From Gemmatimonadaceae bacterium (lineage in GTDB: Bacteria; Gemmatimonadota; Gemmatimonadetes; Gemmatimonadales; Gemmatimonadaceae): a DNA stretch of 64,000 bases. Location: positions 1 to 64,000 of the forward strand of contig JADYYN010000194.1 in the NCBI GenBank assembly GCA_020853635.1. The letters are read 5' to 3'. The number at the start of each line of letters is the position of its first letter. Positions within the stretch are counted from its first letter, which is position 1. The position numbers and the translations under genes are program-made. Below are positions 1 to 8,250 of the stretch, piece by piece. The notes beneath the pieces were generated by a model. It was not told where the DNA came from. It saw nothing but the letters and a program-made list of their open reading frames with translations, and searched no databases.

Positions 1-677
1 ACGGCGACAAGAACATCGTGATCCCGCTGCTGCAGCTGAAGGAGTTCGACCAGTACACGACGACGCACTCGCTGAACGTGAGCGTGCTGACCATGGCGCT
101 CGCCGAGTGGATGGGCATGAGCGCGACCGACGTGCGCGCGTTCGGTGTGGCCGGACTGCTGCATGACCTCGGGAAGGTGCGTATCCCGAAGGAAGTGCTC
201 ACCAAGCCGGGCAAGCTCACCGACGAGGAGTGGACGATCATGCGCAAACATCCGGTGGATGGTGCGAAGATCATCTATGAGAGTGACCGCAATCTCGATC
301 TGGCGGCCGCGGTCGCGTACGAGCACCACATCATGGTGAACGGCGAGGGCTATCCACGCCGGCAGTTCCAGCGCGGAGTACACTCGGCGAGCAAGCTGGT
401 GCACGTGTGCGACGTGTACGATGCGTTGCGCACCAATCGGCCGTACCGTCCGGCGTGGGACTCCGAGAAGGTGTTGTCGCACATCGAGAAGGGGGCGGGG
501 CCGGACTTCGATCTGGAGTCGGCGACCGCGTTCATCACGATGATGCGCAACTGGGAGCCGCGGCTCGCGGTGGTGGATGATCAGACGACGTTCACGCTCG
601 GCGGTGCGTTGCGCGACGCGCCGGGCACTGCGGCGCCGCCAGCCGCCGCCCCTCCGCAGACAGGAGACAGCAAGTGA
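1..677 (+). CDS. HD-GYP domain c-di-GMP phosphodiesterase, 5'-truncated by window edge
   Basis: The reading frame is open from base 3, so the start lies outside the window; a GTG at 18 is in frame but is probably internal. The visible part is the C-terminal HD-GYP half. It has the metal-binding His-Asp pair in HDLGKVRIP (about 166-192), then HH followed by GEGYP (about 319-351), the family signature. HD-GYP proteins hydrolyse cyclic di-GMP to pGpG/GMP in the cytoplasm; any sensory domain would be upstream. The last 20 or so codons form an Ala/Pro-rich tail. The stop overlaps the GTG of the diguanylate cyclase gene by 4 bp, so the two are probably co-translated. Confidence 0.9.
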   Translation, partial: GDKNIVIPLLQLKEFDQYTTTHSLNVSVLTMALAEWMGMSATDVRAFGVAGLLHDLGKVRIPKEVLTKPGKLTDEEWTIMRKHPVDGAKIIYESDRNLDLAAAVAYEHHIMVNGEGYPRRQFQRGVHSASKLVHVCDVYDALRTNRPYRPAWDSEKVLSHIEKGAGPDFDLESATAFITMMRNWEPRLAVVDDQTTFTLGGALRDAPGTAAPPAAAPPQTGDSK

Positions 678-1564
678 GTCCGCAGCGCTTCCGGTCACTC
701 GATGATCCCGAGGCCCTCCGCACGTTCGTGAAGAACCTGCGCGAGGCCATCTATATCACCAACTCCCGCGGCGACGTGCTCGACGCCAATCCGGCGTTCT
801 TCGCGCTGCTCGGTGTGCGGTCGCTCGCCGACCTGCAGCAGTACGGGGCGAACGAGCTGGTGGTGGATCCCTCGCGTCGCCTGCAGCAGATGGAGCAACT
901 CGAACGCGATGGGTTCGTGCGCGACTTCGAACTGCAGTTGGTGCGTCCGGACGGCGGGCTGCTCACTGTGCTGGATTCGTTGTTCGCGGTGCACGACGCG
1001 GCCAATGACGAAACGTTGTACCACGGCATGCTGGTGGACATCACACAGCGCAAGCGGATGGAGGACGAGCTCAGGCAGCAGTCCATGCGCGACCCGCTCA
1101 CCGGTTGCTTCAATCGGCGCTACCTGGCGGAGATCGACGAGGAGATGAGCCGCGGTGACGGTCCGTGGGGCTGCTTGTTCATCGACATCGACCACTTCAA
1201 GCACTACAACGATACGCACGGTCACCAGATGGGCGACAACACGCTCATCCGCATGAGCCGTTTCCTGATGCGGCAGGTGCGCGCGGAGGAGCCAGTGGTG
1301 CGTGTGGGCGGCGATGAGTTCGTGATCGTGATGCGCGGCGCGAGTGAGGCGCAGACCATGATGGTCGCCCAGCGTATGCAGGCGGCCGCGCTCCGGACCG
1401 CGCCGGTGCCGTTCTCGTTGGGGTGGGCGTCGCGGCAGTCGGCGGAGAACCTCATGAACACCATGCACCGTGCCGACCAGAATCTGCTGGCGGTGCGCGT
1501 GATCGAGCGGACGCCGACGCGGATCACGGGTGCGGTGATCAAGGACGAGGATCTGCAGCCGTAG
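674..1564 (+). CDS. PAS-GGDEF diguanylate cyclase
   Basis: A 296-residue cytoplasmic protein. An N-terminal PAS domain (about residues 15-125) is joined by a short helix to a GGDEF domain starting near DPLTG (about 139). The active site is intact, GGDEF at residues 212-216, so synthesis of c-di-GMP from two GTP is expected. The inhibitory I-site normally reads RxxD five residues before GGDEF; here it is RAEE, so product inhibition may be weak. The GTG start is preceded by AGGAG at 662-666 and overlaps the HD-GYP stop, pairing a c-di-GMP-making and a c-di-GMP-degrading enzyme in one transcript. No membrane segment is visible, so the signal sensed by the PAS domain is probably cytoplasmic. Confidence 0.92.
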   Translation: MSPQRFRSLDDPEALRTFVKNLREAIYITNSRGDVLDANPAFFALLGVRSLADLQQYGANELVVDPSRRLQQMEQLERDGFVRDFELQLVRPDGGLLTVLDSLFAVHDAANDETLYHGMLVDITQRKRMEDELRQQSMRDPLTGCFNRRYLAEIDEEMSRGDGPWGCLFIDIDHFKHYNDTHGHQMGDNTLIRMSRFLMRQVRAEEPVVRVGGDEFVIVMRGASEAQTMMVAQRMQAAALRTAPVPFSLGWASRQSAENLMNTMHRADQNLLAVRVIERTPTRITGAVIKDEDLQP

Positions 1565-1606
1565 GTGCGGCGCAGCCACTCGGACTCAGGCCATCGGGGT
1601 CCGTTC

Positions 1607-1619
1607 GGGGTCTGACCCC
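1607..1619 (+). terminator. Short GGGGTC/GACCCC palindrome after the cyclase gene
   Basis: Six-base arms around one base, within the 114-bp gap between the cyclase and the VIT/VWA gene. The stem is short and no T-run follows, so terminator function is doubtful; it could equally be a REP-like palindrome or chance. Confidence 0.25.
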
Positions 1620-1678
1620 CCCATGTGCAAGTTCGCGCGCGACCGGCGTCTCCTGTGCGACCCTGACTGGGAGACCCT

Positions 1679-3982
1679 GTGTTCCGCGCCATCCGATTCG
1701 CTCCGCTGCTGCTCCTGACCGCTCTTGCGACGCGCCCCGCCCTGGCCGCGGCGCAGGAGATCGACCGCGCCGTGCCCTGCGAGACCCGCATGTGTGTGTC
1801 GGCGCCCTGCCCTCAGCCGCCCTGCCCGGTGCGCGGTGGTGTGGTGCGCACCGCACGCGACGTGCGTGTGACGCTCGAGGGTCGCATCCTGCGCTACGAG
1901 GTCACCGAACGCTGGACCAACCACGGCCGCGCGATCGGTGAAGCCGACTACGTGCTGCCGCTGCCGCGCGGTGCGGCGTTCGAGGACCTCGCACTCGAGA
2001 TCGACGGTGAGATGGTCACCGGCGAAGCGCTCGCCGCCGGTGAGGCGCGCCGCATCTATGAGGAGATCGTGCGCCGTCAGCGCGATCCCGCACTCGTGGA
2101 ATGGATGGGACTCGGCGTGTTGCGCACACGGATCTTCCCGATCCAGCCTGGCGAGACGCGTACGGTCACGGTGCGCTTCCGCGCCGTGGCGGAGCGAGAG
2201 GGCGACGCGTTGCGCATCGATGTGCCTGCGCCGCGCGGCCAGGGCACTGCGAGCGGCACCGCGCTCATGATGCGCTGGCCGGCCGGCGAAGGCTTCGGTG
2301 ATGTGTGGTCGCCCACGCACCACGTGGAGAGTCGTCGCGAAGGCGGACGCCGCGTGGCGCTGGTGGAGGATGCCGCCGGCACCGTGACCTTGCTCGTGCC
2401 GGTCCGCGATGCGTCGCGCGCGGCGATCAGCGTGCTCACGCATGCCCCGTCGGACAACGAAGGGTACGCGCTTATCACGCTGGCACCGCCGGCCGTGTCG
2501 CGACGCGAGACCGCACGGGACATCACCTTCGTGATGGACGTCTCGGGCTCGATGAGCGGCGCCAAGCTCGTGCAGGCGAAGGCCGCCGGTCGCCAGCTGC
2601 TCAACTCGCTCTCGTCGAGCGACCGCTTCCGCGTGATCGCGTTCGCGAACGACGTGGAAGAGTTCGCCGAAGGCTGGACCACGGCGACCTCGCAAGGGCG
2701 TGCGCGCGCGGCGCGTTGGATCGAGGACCTGCGTGCGAACGGCGGCACCAACATCGGTGACGCGCTGGAGCGTGCGCTTGAAGTGGAGAGCGGGCGTGAG
2801 CGCTTGTCGCTGGTGCTGTTCCTCACCGACGGGGCGCCCACGGTGGGTGAGCGTCGGCCAGAGCGGCTCGCCGCACGCGCGGCCGAGTTGCGCGGGGGGC
2901 GTCGGGTGTTCACCTTCGGCCTTGGGGCGGATGTGAATGCCGCGTTGCTCGAACAGGTGGCGCTCGATGGCGCCGGCACGGCGCACTTCGTACGTCCGGA
3001 GGAGGATGTGGAGCGAGTGGTGGGTGTGGTCGCGCAGCGCCTGACGCGTCCGGTGGCGACGAACCTCCGGGTGCGTGCCAGTGGCGTGCAGCTGCATGGG
3101 CTGCAGCCGGCCGGGCAGCTCGACCTGTTCGCCGGCCAGGAGCTCACCATTCTTGCGCGCTACCGTCGCAGTGCGATCGGCTTCGGTGGGTCGAGCAGTG
3201 GCCGCCTCACCATCACCGGTGAGACGGTCGATGGTCCGGTGACGTGGACCGCGCAGGCGACGTTCCCGGCGCGCCGCACACAGGATGCGTTCGTCGGTCG
3301 CCTCTGGGCCACACAGCGTGTGGGCTGGCTGAGCGCCGAACGCCGCAAGCACGGCGCCTCGAGTGAAGTGGACGACGAGATCCGCATGCTAGGCGAACGC
3401 TGGGGCATTCCGACTGAACTGACATCGTATCTCGTGCTCGAGCCTGGTATGTCGCGTCAGGGACCGGTGGGTGGTGTCGCACCGATGCCTGTGCGCCGCG
3501 GCGATCGTGTGCGTGATCTGTCGGCAGATGCACTGAACGGCGTGACCGGCACCGGCGTCGCACCGGCGACCGCGTCGCTGGGCTCGACGGCGACCGCAAC
3601 AGCGAACGCTCCGGCAGCGAAGGCCACGGAGTTCGAACGCGCGAAGGCCGCCGCCGAGATGCGTTCGGCGCGCTCGATGGCGGACGTCGCGACGTTGCGT
3701 GAGGAGGACGGCGTGCGGCGCGCGGGCACCCGCAGCTTCACCCTGCGTGACTCGGTGTGGGTGGATGCACGTCCGGCAGCGAGTGGGGCACGCACGGTGT
3801 CGGTGATCGCGTTCTCGCCGGCGTACTTCTCGCTGATCGAGCGCATCCCCGAACTGCGCGAGGCGTTCGCGCTGGGTGAGAAGGTGCAGGTGCACGGGCG
3901 TGCCGTGACTCTGCGGCTCGCGGCGGATGGTGTGAAGTCGCTCGACGCGTCCGCGCTGGCCGCCATCACCCGCGACTGGTAA
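1679..3982 (+). CDS. Secreted VIT and von Willebrand factor A domain protein
   Basis: A 767-residue exported protein. The GTG start gives a signal peptide (hydrophobic stretch at residues 9-25 ending in Ala-rich sequence). A VIT (vault/inter-alpha-trypsin) domain follows (about 45-200), then a VWA domain with a complete MIDAS metal site: DxSxS at D287, S289, S291, a Thr in GGTN and an Asp in LTDG. VWA domains bind ligands or partner proteins through a divalent metal. The C-terminal 250 residues have no recognised domain and include an Ala/Thr-rich linker. The gene lies just upstream of an ECF sigma/anti-sigma pair, a common arrangement for VIT-VWA genes; a role in envelope sensing or assembly is inferred only. 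Confidence 0.88.
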   Translation: MFRAIRFAPLLLLTALATRPALAAAQEIDRAVPCETRMCVSAPCPQPPCPVRGGVVRTARDVRVTLEGRILRYEVTERWTNHGRAIGEADYVLPLPRGAAFEDLALEIDGEMVTGEALAAGEARRIYEEIVRRQRDPALVEWMGLGVLRTRIFPIQPGETRTVTVRFRAVAEREGDALRIDVPAPRGQGTASGTALMMRWPAGEGFGDVWSPTHHVESRREGGRRVALVEDAAGTVTLLVPVRDASRAAISVLTHAPSDNEGYALITLAPPAVSRRETARDITFVMDVSGSMSGAKLVQAKAAGRQLLNSLSSSDRFRVIAFANDVEEFAEGWTTATSQGRARAARWIEDLRANGGTNIGDALERALEVESGRERLSLVLFLTDGAPTVGERRPERLAARAAELRGGRRVFTFGLGADVNAALLEQVALDGAGTAHFVRPEEDVERVVGVVAQRLTRPVATNLRVRASGVQLHGLQPAGQLDLFAGQELTILARYRRSAIGFGGSSSGRLTITGETVDGPVTWTAQATFPARRTQDAFVGRLWATQRVGWLSAERRKHGASSEVDDEIRMLGERWGIPTELTSYLVLEPGMSRQGPVGGVAPMPVRRGDRVRDLSADALNGVTGTGVAPATASLGSTATATANAPAAKATEFERAKAAAEMRSARSMADVATLREEDGVRRAGTRSFTLRDSVWVDARPAASGARTVSVIAFSPAYFSLIERIPELREAFALGEKVQVHGRAVTLRLAADGVKSLDASALAAITRDW

Positions 3983-3992
3983 CAGAGGCACA

Positions 3993-4520
3993 GTGGACCA
4001 GGCCGAACGTCTCTTCCGTGAGTATCACCCCACGCTCGTGCGGTATCTCACCCGTCGGTTGGGTGACCGCGATTGGGCGGAGGAGATCGCGCAGGAGACG
4101 TTCGTCCGGGCCCTGCGGCAGGAGACCATCGTGAACGAACGCTCATGGGTCTTCGCGGTGGCTCACAACCTGGTGCGTGACGGCGCGCGGCGCGATGCGC
4201 GCAACCGACGTCACCTGGAGTTGCTCGCGGCAGAGGAACGCGACGCGCATGTGCCCGATGTGGAATCGACGCTGGAGGCCGCACAGGAGCGTGCGCGTGA
4301 ACGTGGCGCGGCTCGCAAGGCACTCGACGCGTTGAGTGAAAAGGACCGGCAGGCGTTGTTGCTCAAAGAAGAAGGACTGGACTACGGCGAGATCGCCGCG
4401 ATCCTGGAGATCGAGAAGAGTTCGGTGGGCACGACACTATCGCGAGCGCGCAAGCGACTCGCCGAGGCATATGAGGCGCAGCAGGACCAGCGCCGTGGAG
4501 GATCGCATGTCGCATCCTGA
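3993..4520 (+). CDS. ECF-type RNA polymerase sigma-70 factor
   Basis: 175 residues, the usual size for an ECF sigma factor with only regions 2 and 4. Region 2 (about 6-45) has the DWAEEIAQETFVRAL core that contacts RNA polymerase and the -10 element. Region 4 (about 108-162) has a helix-turn-helix with EGLDYGEIAAIL for -35 recognition. It starts with GTG 10 bp after the VIT/VWA gene and its end overlaps the anti-sigma gene by 14 bp, so the pair is translationally coupled. It is probably held inactive by the following membrane protein until an envelope signal arrives. Confidence 0.92.
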   Translation: MDQAERLFREYHPTLVRYLTRRLGDRDWAEEIAQETFVRALRQETIVNERSWVFAVAHNLVRDGARRDARNRRHLELLAAEERDAHVPDVESTLEAAQERARERGAARKALDALSEKDRQALLLKEEGLDYGEIAAILEIEKSSVGTTLSRARKRLAEAYEAQQDQRRGGSHVAS

Positions 4521-5553
4521 TGAAGGCCTGATTCACGCGTGGCTCGACGGTGAGCTCGACGCGGAGGAGGCAGCGCGCGTCGAACGTCTCGTGGCCGAGG
4601 ACGCGGCGTGGGCTGCCGCTGCCGCCGAGGCGCGTGGGCTGATTGCGGCGAGCGCGCGCATCCTGTCGCATCTCGACTCGGTGCCGGGTGACGTGTTGCC
4701 GAAGGACTCGCGCAGTGGTGGCGGTGTCGCGGGCGTTGCCGCGACGCCGGTGACCCGTGGTGCGAGCAAGGGATTCACCGTCCAACCGTGGATGCGGCTT
4801 GCGGCGGGGTTCGTTTTGGTGGCCGGGGTAGGGTACGTGGCGAAGGGTGCGCTCGCTGGGCCACAAGACGCACCAATCGTCGCGGCAGAGGAATCCGCAG
4901 TGGCGATGAGTGCGCCGGAGACGACGGGACCGTCAGCGGATCGCGCGGTCGCGGACGTTGCGGCGCCCACACCGGTGGCAACCGGAAAGGTCGGTGCGCG
5001 GGTTGATGCGCCGGCCGCCAGCCAAGCCGTGGCTGCGAAAGCAACAGCGCCTTCGGTCGCGCAAGCCGAAGTCGCCACCGGGACCGTCGCAAAGTCGCTC
5101 GACTCGATCGCAGCACGCGAGCGTTCGCTCGCAGAAGCAAGCGCCGTGCAAGCCAACGCCACGCAAAGCGCCGAGCGACTCGCCTTGTCGAGCGCCGTGA
5201 TCACCGCGGCACCTGCCGCGCCTGAAGCACGTCGCGAAGCAATGCGCGCCGTTGGTGGCGCTGCCACAAGCGGACTCAGCATGCGCAGCAGCATGGCAGC
5301 ACTCGCCGACGCATCCACACGTCTCGCGGGATGCTGGCAGACCACCGGTGCCACCGCGTCGGATTCGCTCCTGGTGAACCCGCTCGTCCTGCGCTCCGCG
5401 GGCGACACGCTCGTGATCGCGATCAGCGCCAAGCCGGACTCTGCGCTCGTCCGCGTGCAGAGCAGCACGACCTACAGCGGAACGGTGATCGATGCGAACG
5501 GTCGGCGTGTCGCGTTCAGCATGACGCGCGTGGTGTGCCCCGCGCGCCCCTAG
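4507..5553 (+). CDS. Membrane anti-sigma factor with long Ala-rich periplasmic region
   Basis: 348 residues. The N-terminus has the acidic helix typical of anti-sigma domains (HAWLDGELD, residues 9-17), but the CxxC of zinc-binding (ZAS) members is absent. One membrane segment lies at about 96-114. The outside part has about 150 residues of low-complexity Ala/Thr/Val/Ser sequence and then a compact C-terminal domain (about 265-348) carrying only two Cys, one in AGCWQ and one in VVCPARP, which could form a disulfide. The ATG at 4507 is chosen because it overlaps the sigma stop and begins the conserved helix. The C-terminal domain is the likely sensor (inference). Confidence 0.85.
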   Translation: MSHPDEGLIHAWLDGELDAEEAARVERLVAEDAAWAAAAAEARGLIAASARILSHLDSVPGDVLPKDSRSGGGVAGVAATPVTRGASKGFTVQPWMRLAAGFVLVAGVGYVAKGALAGPQDAPIVAAEESAVAMSAPETTGPSADRAVADVAAPTPVATGKVGARVDAPAASQAVAAKATAPSVAQAEVATGTVAKSLDSIAARERSLAEASAVQANATQSAERLALSSAVITAAPAAPEARREAMRAVGGAATSGLSMRSSMAALADASTRLAGCWQTTGATASDSLLVNPLVLRSAGDTLVIAISAKPDSALVRVQSSTTYSGTVIDANGRRVAFSMTRVVCPARP

Positions 5554-5556
5554 CGC

Positions 5557-5976
5557 TCAGCCCTCGTCCGGGAACGCCGTCGCCACGTCACGCGCGCAGG
5601 CGCAGAGTGCGGTCGCGGAACGCGCGTGCAGCATGAGCGTCGTGATCGCCCCGCGCACCTTCAGCAGTCCGCGGGTCACCGCGACGATGGGGTCGAGCTC
5701 ACCCGTCGCGATCCGCTTCCACGTGGCATAGGGCGCGCTGAGCACGAACGGCGCGGTCACAGCGTCCGGTGCCATGATCACCGCGCCGTGGCAGCGACCG
5801 CGATCGAGCGCCAACTCCACCGCGACTGACGCCGCGTATCCGAACTCCGGCGCAGCGTCGAGCACGAACGCCATCGGCCAGATCCACTTCGCACCGGCCT
5901 CGCGGTACGCGCCGTTCGCTTCGATCGCCGCGCGGAAGGCCTCAGCCCACTCCGGCGTGAATGGCCGCACACTCAT
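5557..5976 (-). CDS. SCP2-like (sterol carrier protein 2) domain protein
   Basis: A 139-residue soluble protein without a signal peptide. Its layout resembles SCP2-type lipid-binding domains: an early amphipathic helix, a hydrophobic sheet (SVAVELALDRGRC), then APYATWKRIATGELDP and an LKVRGAIT segment similar to the SCP2 'gk.D....l..g.lk..Gd' block. Such domains bind hydrophobic ligands. Its start overlaps the stop of the upstream flippase-like gene by 4 bp, so the two are one unit and a lipid-related role is plausible. It has three Cys near the C-terminus. The family assignment is from pattern only. Confidence 0.7.
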   Translation of the reverse strand: MSVRPFTPEWAEAFRAAIEANGAYREAGAKWIWPMAFVLDAAPEFGYAASVAVELALDRGRCHGAVIMAPDAVTAPFVLSAPYATWKRIATGELDPIVAVTRGLLKVRGAITTLMLHARSATALCACARDVATAFPDEG

Positions 5977-6989
5977 GGAGTGGGCGCCTCGGCGATCACT
6001 TCGTCGGGCTTCTCGCGCAGTGCACGCAGCACGGTGCTGCCAGCGGCGAGTGCACCGAGCAGCAAGTACAGATAGAACGTGTAGAAGCGCCACCAGAGCA
6101 GTGCGCCGCCGAGCACGCTCGCGGTGAGCACCGAAGCGAACGCCAGCTTGAACGAGAACTCCACGGCGCCGCCGCCGGCCGGTGCCGGCGCGATGGAACT
6201 GCCGAACATCAGCACCAGCGACCACACCACGAGGGGAGCTATCGGCGTGCCGGGCTGCAGTCCCGCCACCAAGGCGACCAGCACGAAGGTGCGCGCGAAA
6301 ATGTGAACCAGCGACGCGAGCGTCGCTGCCGCGAGAGTGCTCAGCTTCGCCTGACGCAACTGGCCCATGCTGCGGCGCAGTGCCTTGAGTGCGCGCTGCA
6401 CACGGCGCCACGCGCCTGCGTTGAAGCCGAGCTTGCGGGCGAGCGCCGGAGGCTTGCCGCGCGAGTGATGCTGCGCGAGGAACCAGCCGCCCACACCAGC
6501 ACCACCCACCAACACCGCCCACGCGCCGATCACGCCCATGAGCAGGCCGATCATCCCGCCTGCTTCGCGGAACAACAGCGTGAGCAACACGCAGGCGATG
6601 ATCAATGACACGAGCTCGAGGAACAGCTCGATGAACAACACCAGGATGATCGCCGCCGCAGGCCAGCCCGCTTCGGCCATGATGAGGTATCGTGCAGGCT
6701 CCGCCCCCGAGCGGCTTGGCGTGATGCCACCGGCGAAGTCCCCGCCGAGGATCACCCGCGCAGCGGTGCCGAGCGGGAGCCGCATCCCGACGGCTCTCGC
6801 GCTCAACGTCAGCTTGAGACTGCGCGCGAGGATCTCCACGCCCACCACGCCGAGCGCCGCGAGATGCGCCCACCACGGAAGAAGCGGGGGAGCGCCTTCA
6901 CGCGCCCACCCGCTCCAGACGATCCATCCCGAGATCCCGAGCGTCGCGGCGAAGGAGAGGATGACGATCCACCATCGCCGCGCGCTCAT
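5973..6989 (-). CDS. Flippase-like integral membrane protein (YbhN / LPG synthase TM family)
   Basis: 338 residues with about eight hydrophobic segments. The pattern fits the lysylphosphatidylglycerol synthase/UPF0104 membrane family: an Arg-rich segment, LGGDFAGGITPSRSGAEPAR (about 92-111), which is the hallmark of this family, a Phe/Leu-rich middle, and FGSSIAPAPAGGGAVE near residues 265-280. Members without the C-terminal synthetase domain are annotated as putative lipid flippases. It sits in the inner membrane and is coupled to the SCP2-like gene downstream. The substrate is not predictable from the sequence. Confidence 0.85.
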   Translation of the reverse strand: MSARRWWIVILSFAATLGISGWIVWSGWAREGAPPLLPWWAHLAALGVVGVEILARSLKLTLSARAVGMRLPLGTAARVILGGDFAGGITPSRSGAEPARYLIMAEAGWPAAAIILVLFIELFLELVSLIIACVLLTLLFREAGGMIGLLMGVIGAWAVLVGGAGVGGWFLAQHHSRGKPPALARKLGFNAGAWRRVQRALKALRRSMGQLRQAKLSTLAAATLASLVHIFARTFVLVALVAGLQPGTPIAPLVVWSLVLMFGSSIAPAPAGGGAVEFSFKLAFASVLTASVLGGALLWWRFYTFYLYLLLGALAAGSTVLRALREKPDEVIAEAPTP

Positions 6990-7035
6990 CGACGTGCGTC
7001 CGCTCGTGAAGTGTGCGGGGCGCGCCGTTCGATCA

Positions 7036-8010
7036 TTACTTCGGCTCGACCGACCAGATCTCGACGCGATTGCCCATGAAGAGCGGCACCGCGATCAGGT
7101 TGCGCGCCGCGTCGTAGCCGAGATCGGCGGGCGCCGGCAGTCCCTTGCGCAGCGTGCTCGACTGGCCGTTGCTGAACACGGTGAGCGAGGAGTCCGCCCA
7201 GCTCGAGTAGATCGCGCGTCCGTCCGTGAGGATCACCAGTCCGTCCGCACCGCCGGGGCCGGTGCCGATCACCGTCGCGTCCTTCGCGCCCGGCACCCAC
7301 GAGAAGATGCTCGGCGAGTTGTAGCCGACGATCATCCATGCGTTGCGCGCGGCGTCCCACGTGATGCCGTTGGCCGCCGACTCCTTGGGCAACACCACCG
7401 CTTCACTCGCGGCGCGATTGCGTACGGCGAACACGCGGCTCTTGCCGGGATGTGAAACCGATCCATCCGCCCCGAACGCGATGCCGGAGTCGGTGATGTA
7501 GACGGCGCCGTCATTGCCGACCGCGACATCGTTGAGGAACGTCGCCTTCATGGGTGCAAGATCGATCGAGATGATCTCGGTGCCCGACGTCACGTTGAAG
7601 CCGCGCACGGCGTCGATGTCCGCGACCCACAGCGTGTCGCCCTGGAGCGCCATGCCCTTGGGGGCGTGCAGGGTGACATCGGCATCACCGCCGTTGATGA
7701 ACGGCAGCGAGTCGATCTTCTGTCCGTCCGGACCCACGCGGAGGATGTAGCCGTTGTCGTCCTTCTCGGGCGGATTGCCATTGATGTTGGAGATATACCA
7801 GACCTGACGCGTGGCGTCCCACAGCACGGACTCCGGTGTCTGCAGGCCTTCGGCGATGACGGCGACCGGCGTGTTCGGATCGCGCACGGCAGGCGTGGCG
7901 GCGGCGTCGGCCGCGGCTTCCTTGCTGGCGTCGGCGCCGCCACAGGCGGCGAGGGTCAGGATGAACAGCGCCGAGGCGCGGCGCGTAAGGGTCAGCGTAT
8001 GGATGGACAT
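7036..8010 (-). CDS. Lipoprotein with SMP-30/gluconolactonase-like beta-propeller
   Basis: 324 residues. The ATG at 8010 begins a lipoprotein signal peptide with lipobox LAAC (residues 18-21). The mature protein is a repeated beta-sheet protein of the SMP-30/NHL type, seen in blocks such as LQTPESVLWDATRQVWYISN, GMALQGDTLWVADI, FLNDVAVGNDGAVYITDSG and GADGLVILTDGRAIYSS. These propellers include lactonases and non-catalytic binding proteins; I cannot assign a substrate. It stands alone on the minus strand, divergent from the VPS10-like gene with a 240-bp shared upstream region. Confidence 0.82.
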   Translation of the reverse strand: MSIHTLTLTRRASALFILTLAACGGADASKEAAADAAATPAVRDPNTPVAVIAEGLQTPESVLWDATRQVWYISNINGNPPEKDDNGYILRVGPDGQKIDSLPFINGGDADVTLHAPKGMALQGDTLWVADIDAVRGFNVTSGTEIISIDLAPMKATFLNDVAVGNDGAVYITDSGIAFGADGSVSHPGKSRVFAVRNRAASEAVVLPKESAANGITWDAARNAWMIVGYNSPSIFSWVPGAKDATVIGTGPGGADGLVILTDGRAIYSSWADSSLTVFSNGQSSTLRKGLPAPADLGYDAARNLIAVPLFMGNRVEIWSVEPK

Positions 8011-8149
8011 GGATCGGATCTCCGGAAGAGCGGGGGAGTGGAATCTAGCCACGAGTGAACCCGGTTCGAGGTGGCGAAGTGCCCGCGGAGGGCTTTCTAT
8101 AGAAGGCGGGTCTTGCGGCGCACGGCCGGGAGGGCGAACGTCGCAGGAT

Positions 8150-8169
8150 GGGGTCGGACGGTCGACCCC
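8150..8169. repeat. Inverted repeat in the divergent promoter region
   Basis: GGGGTCG (8150-8156) and CGACCCC (8163-8169) form 7-bp perfect arms around 6 bases. It lies between the divergent propeller lipoprotein and VPS10-like genes, about 80 bp before the GTG of the latter. It could be an operator or a small hairpin in the leader. It shares the GGGGTC/GACCCC core with the palindrome at 1607-1619. Confidence 0.35.
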
Positions 8170-8250
8170 CGTGTGAACATTGTGATAGTGCTGCGGTGTG
8201 TCGCATACGTGTCTGTCGGTGTTGTCCCCACCCCTGAGGAGGTCGCGTTC

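Noticed and set aside
1586-3352. 588-codon minus-strand frame opposite the VIT/VWA gene
   Set aside because: Arg/His-rich composition, no motif, and full overlap with a gene that has an intact signal peptide and MIDAS site.
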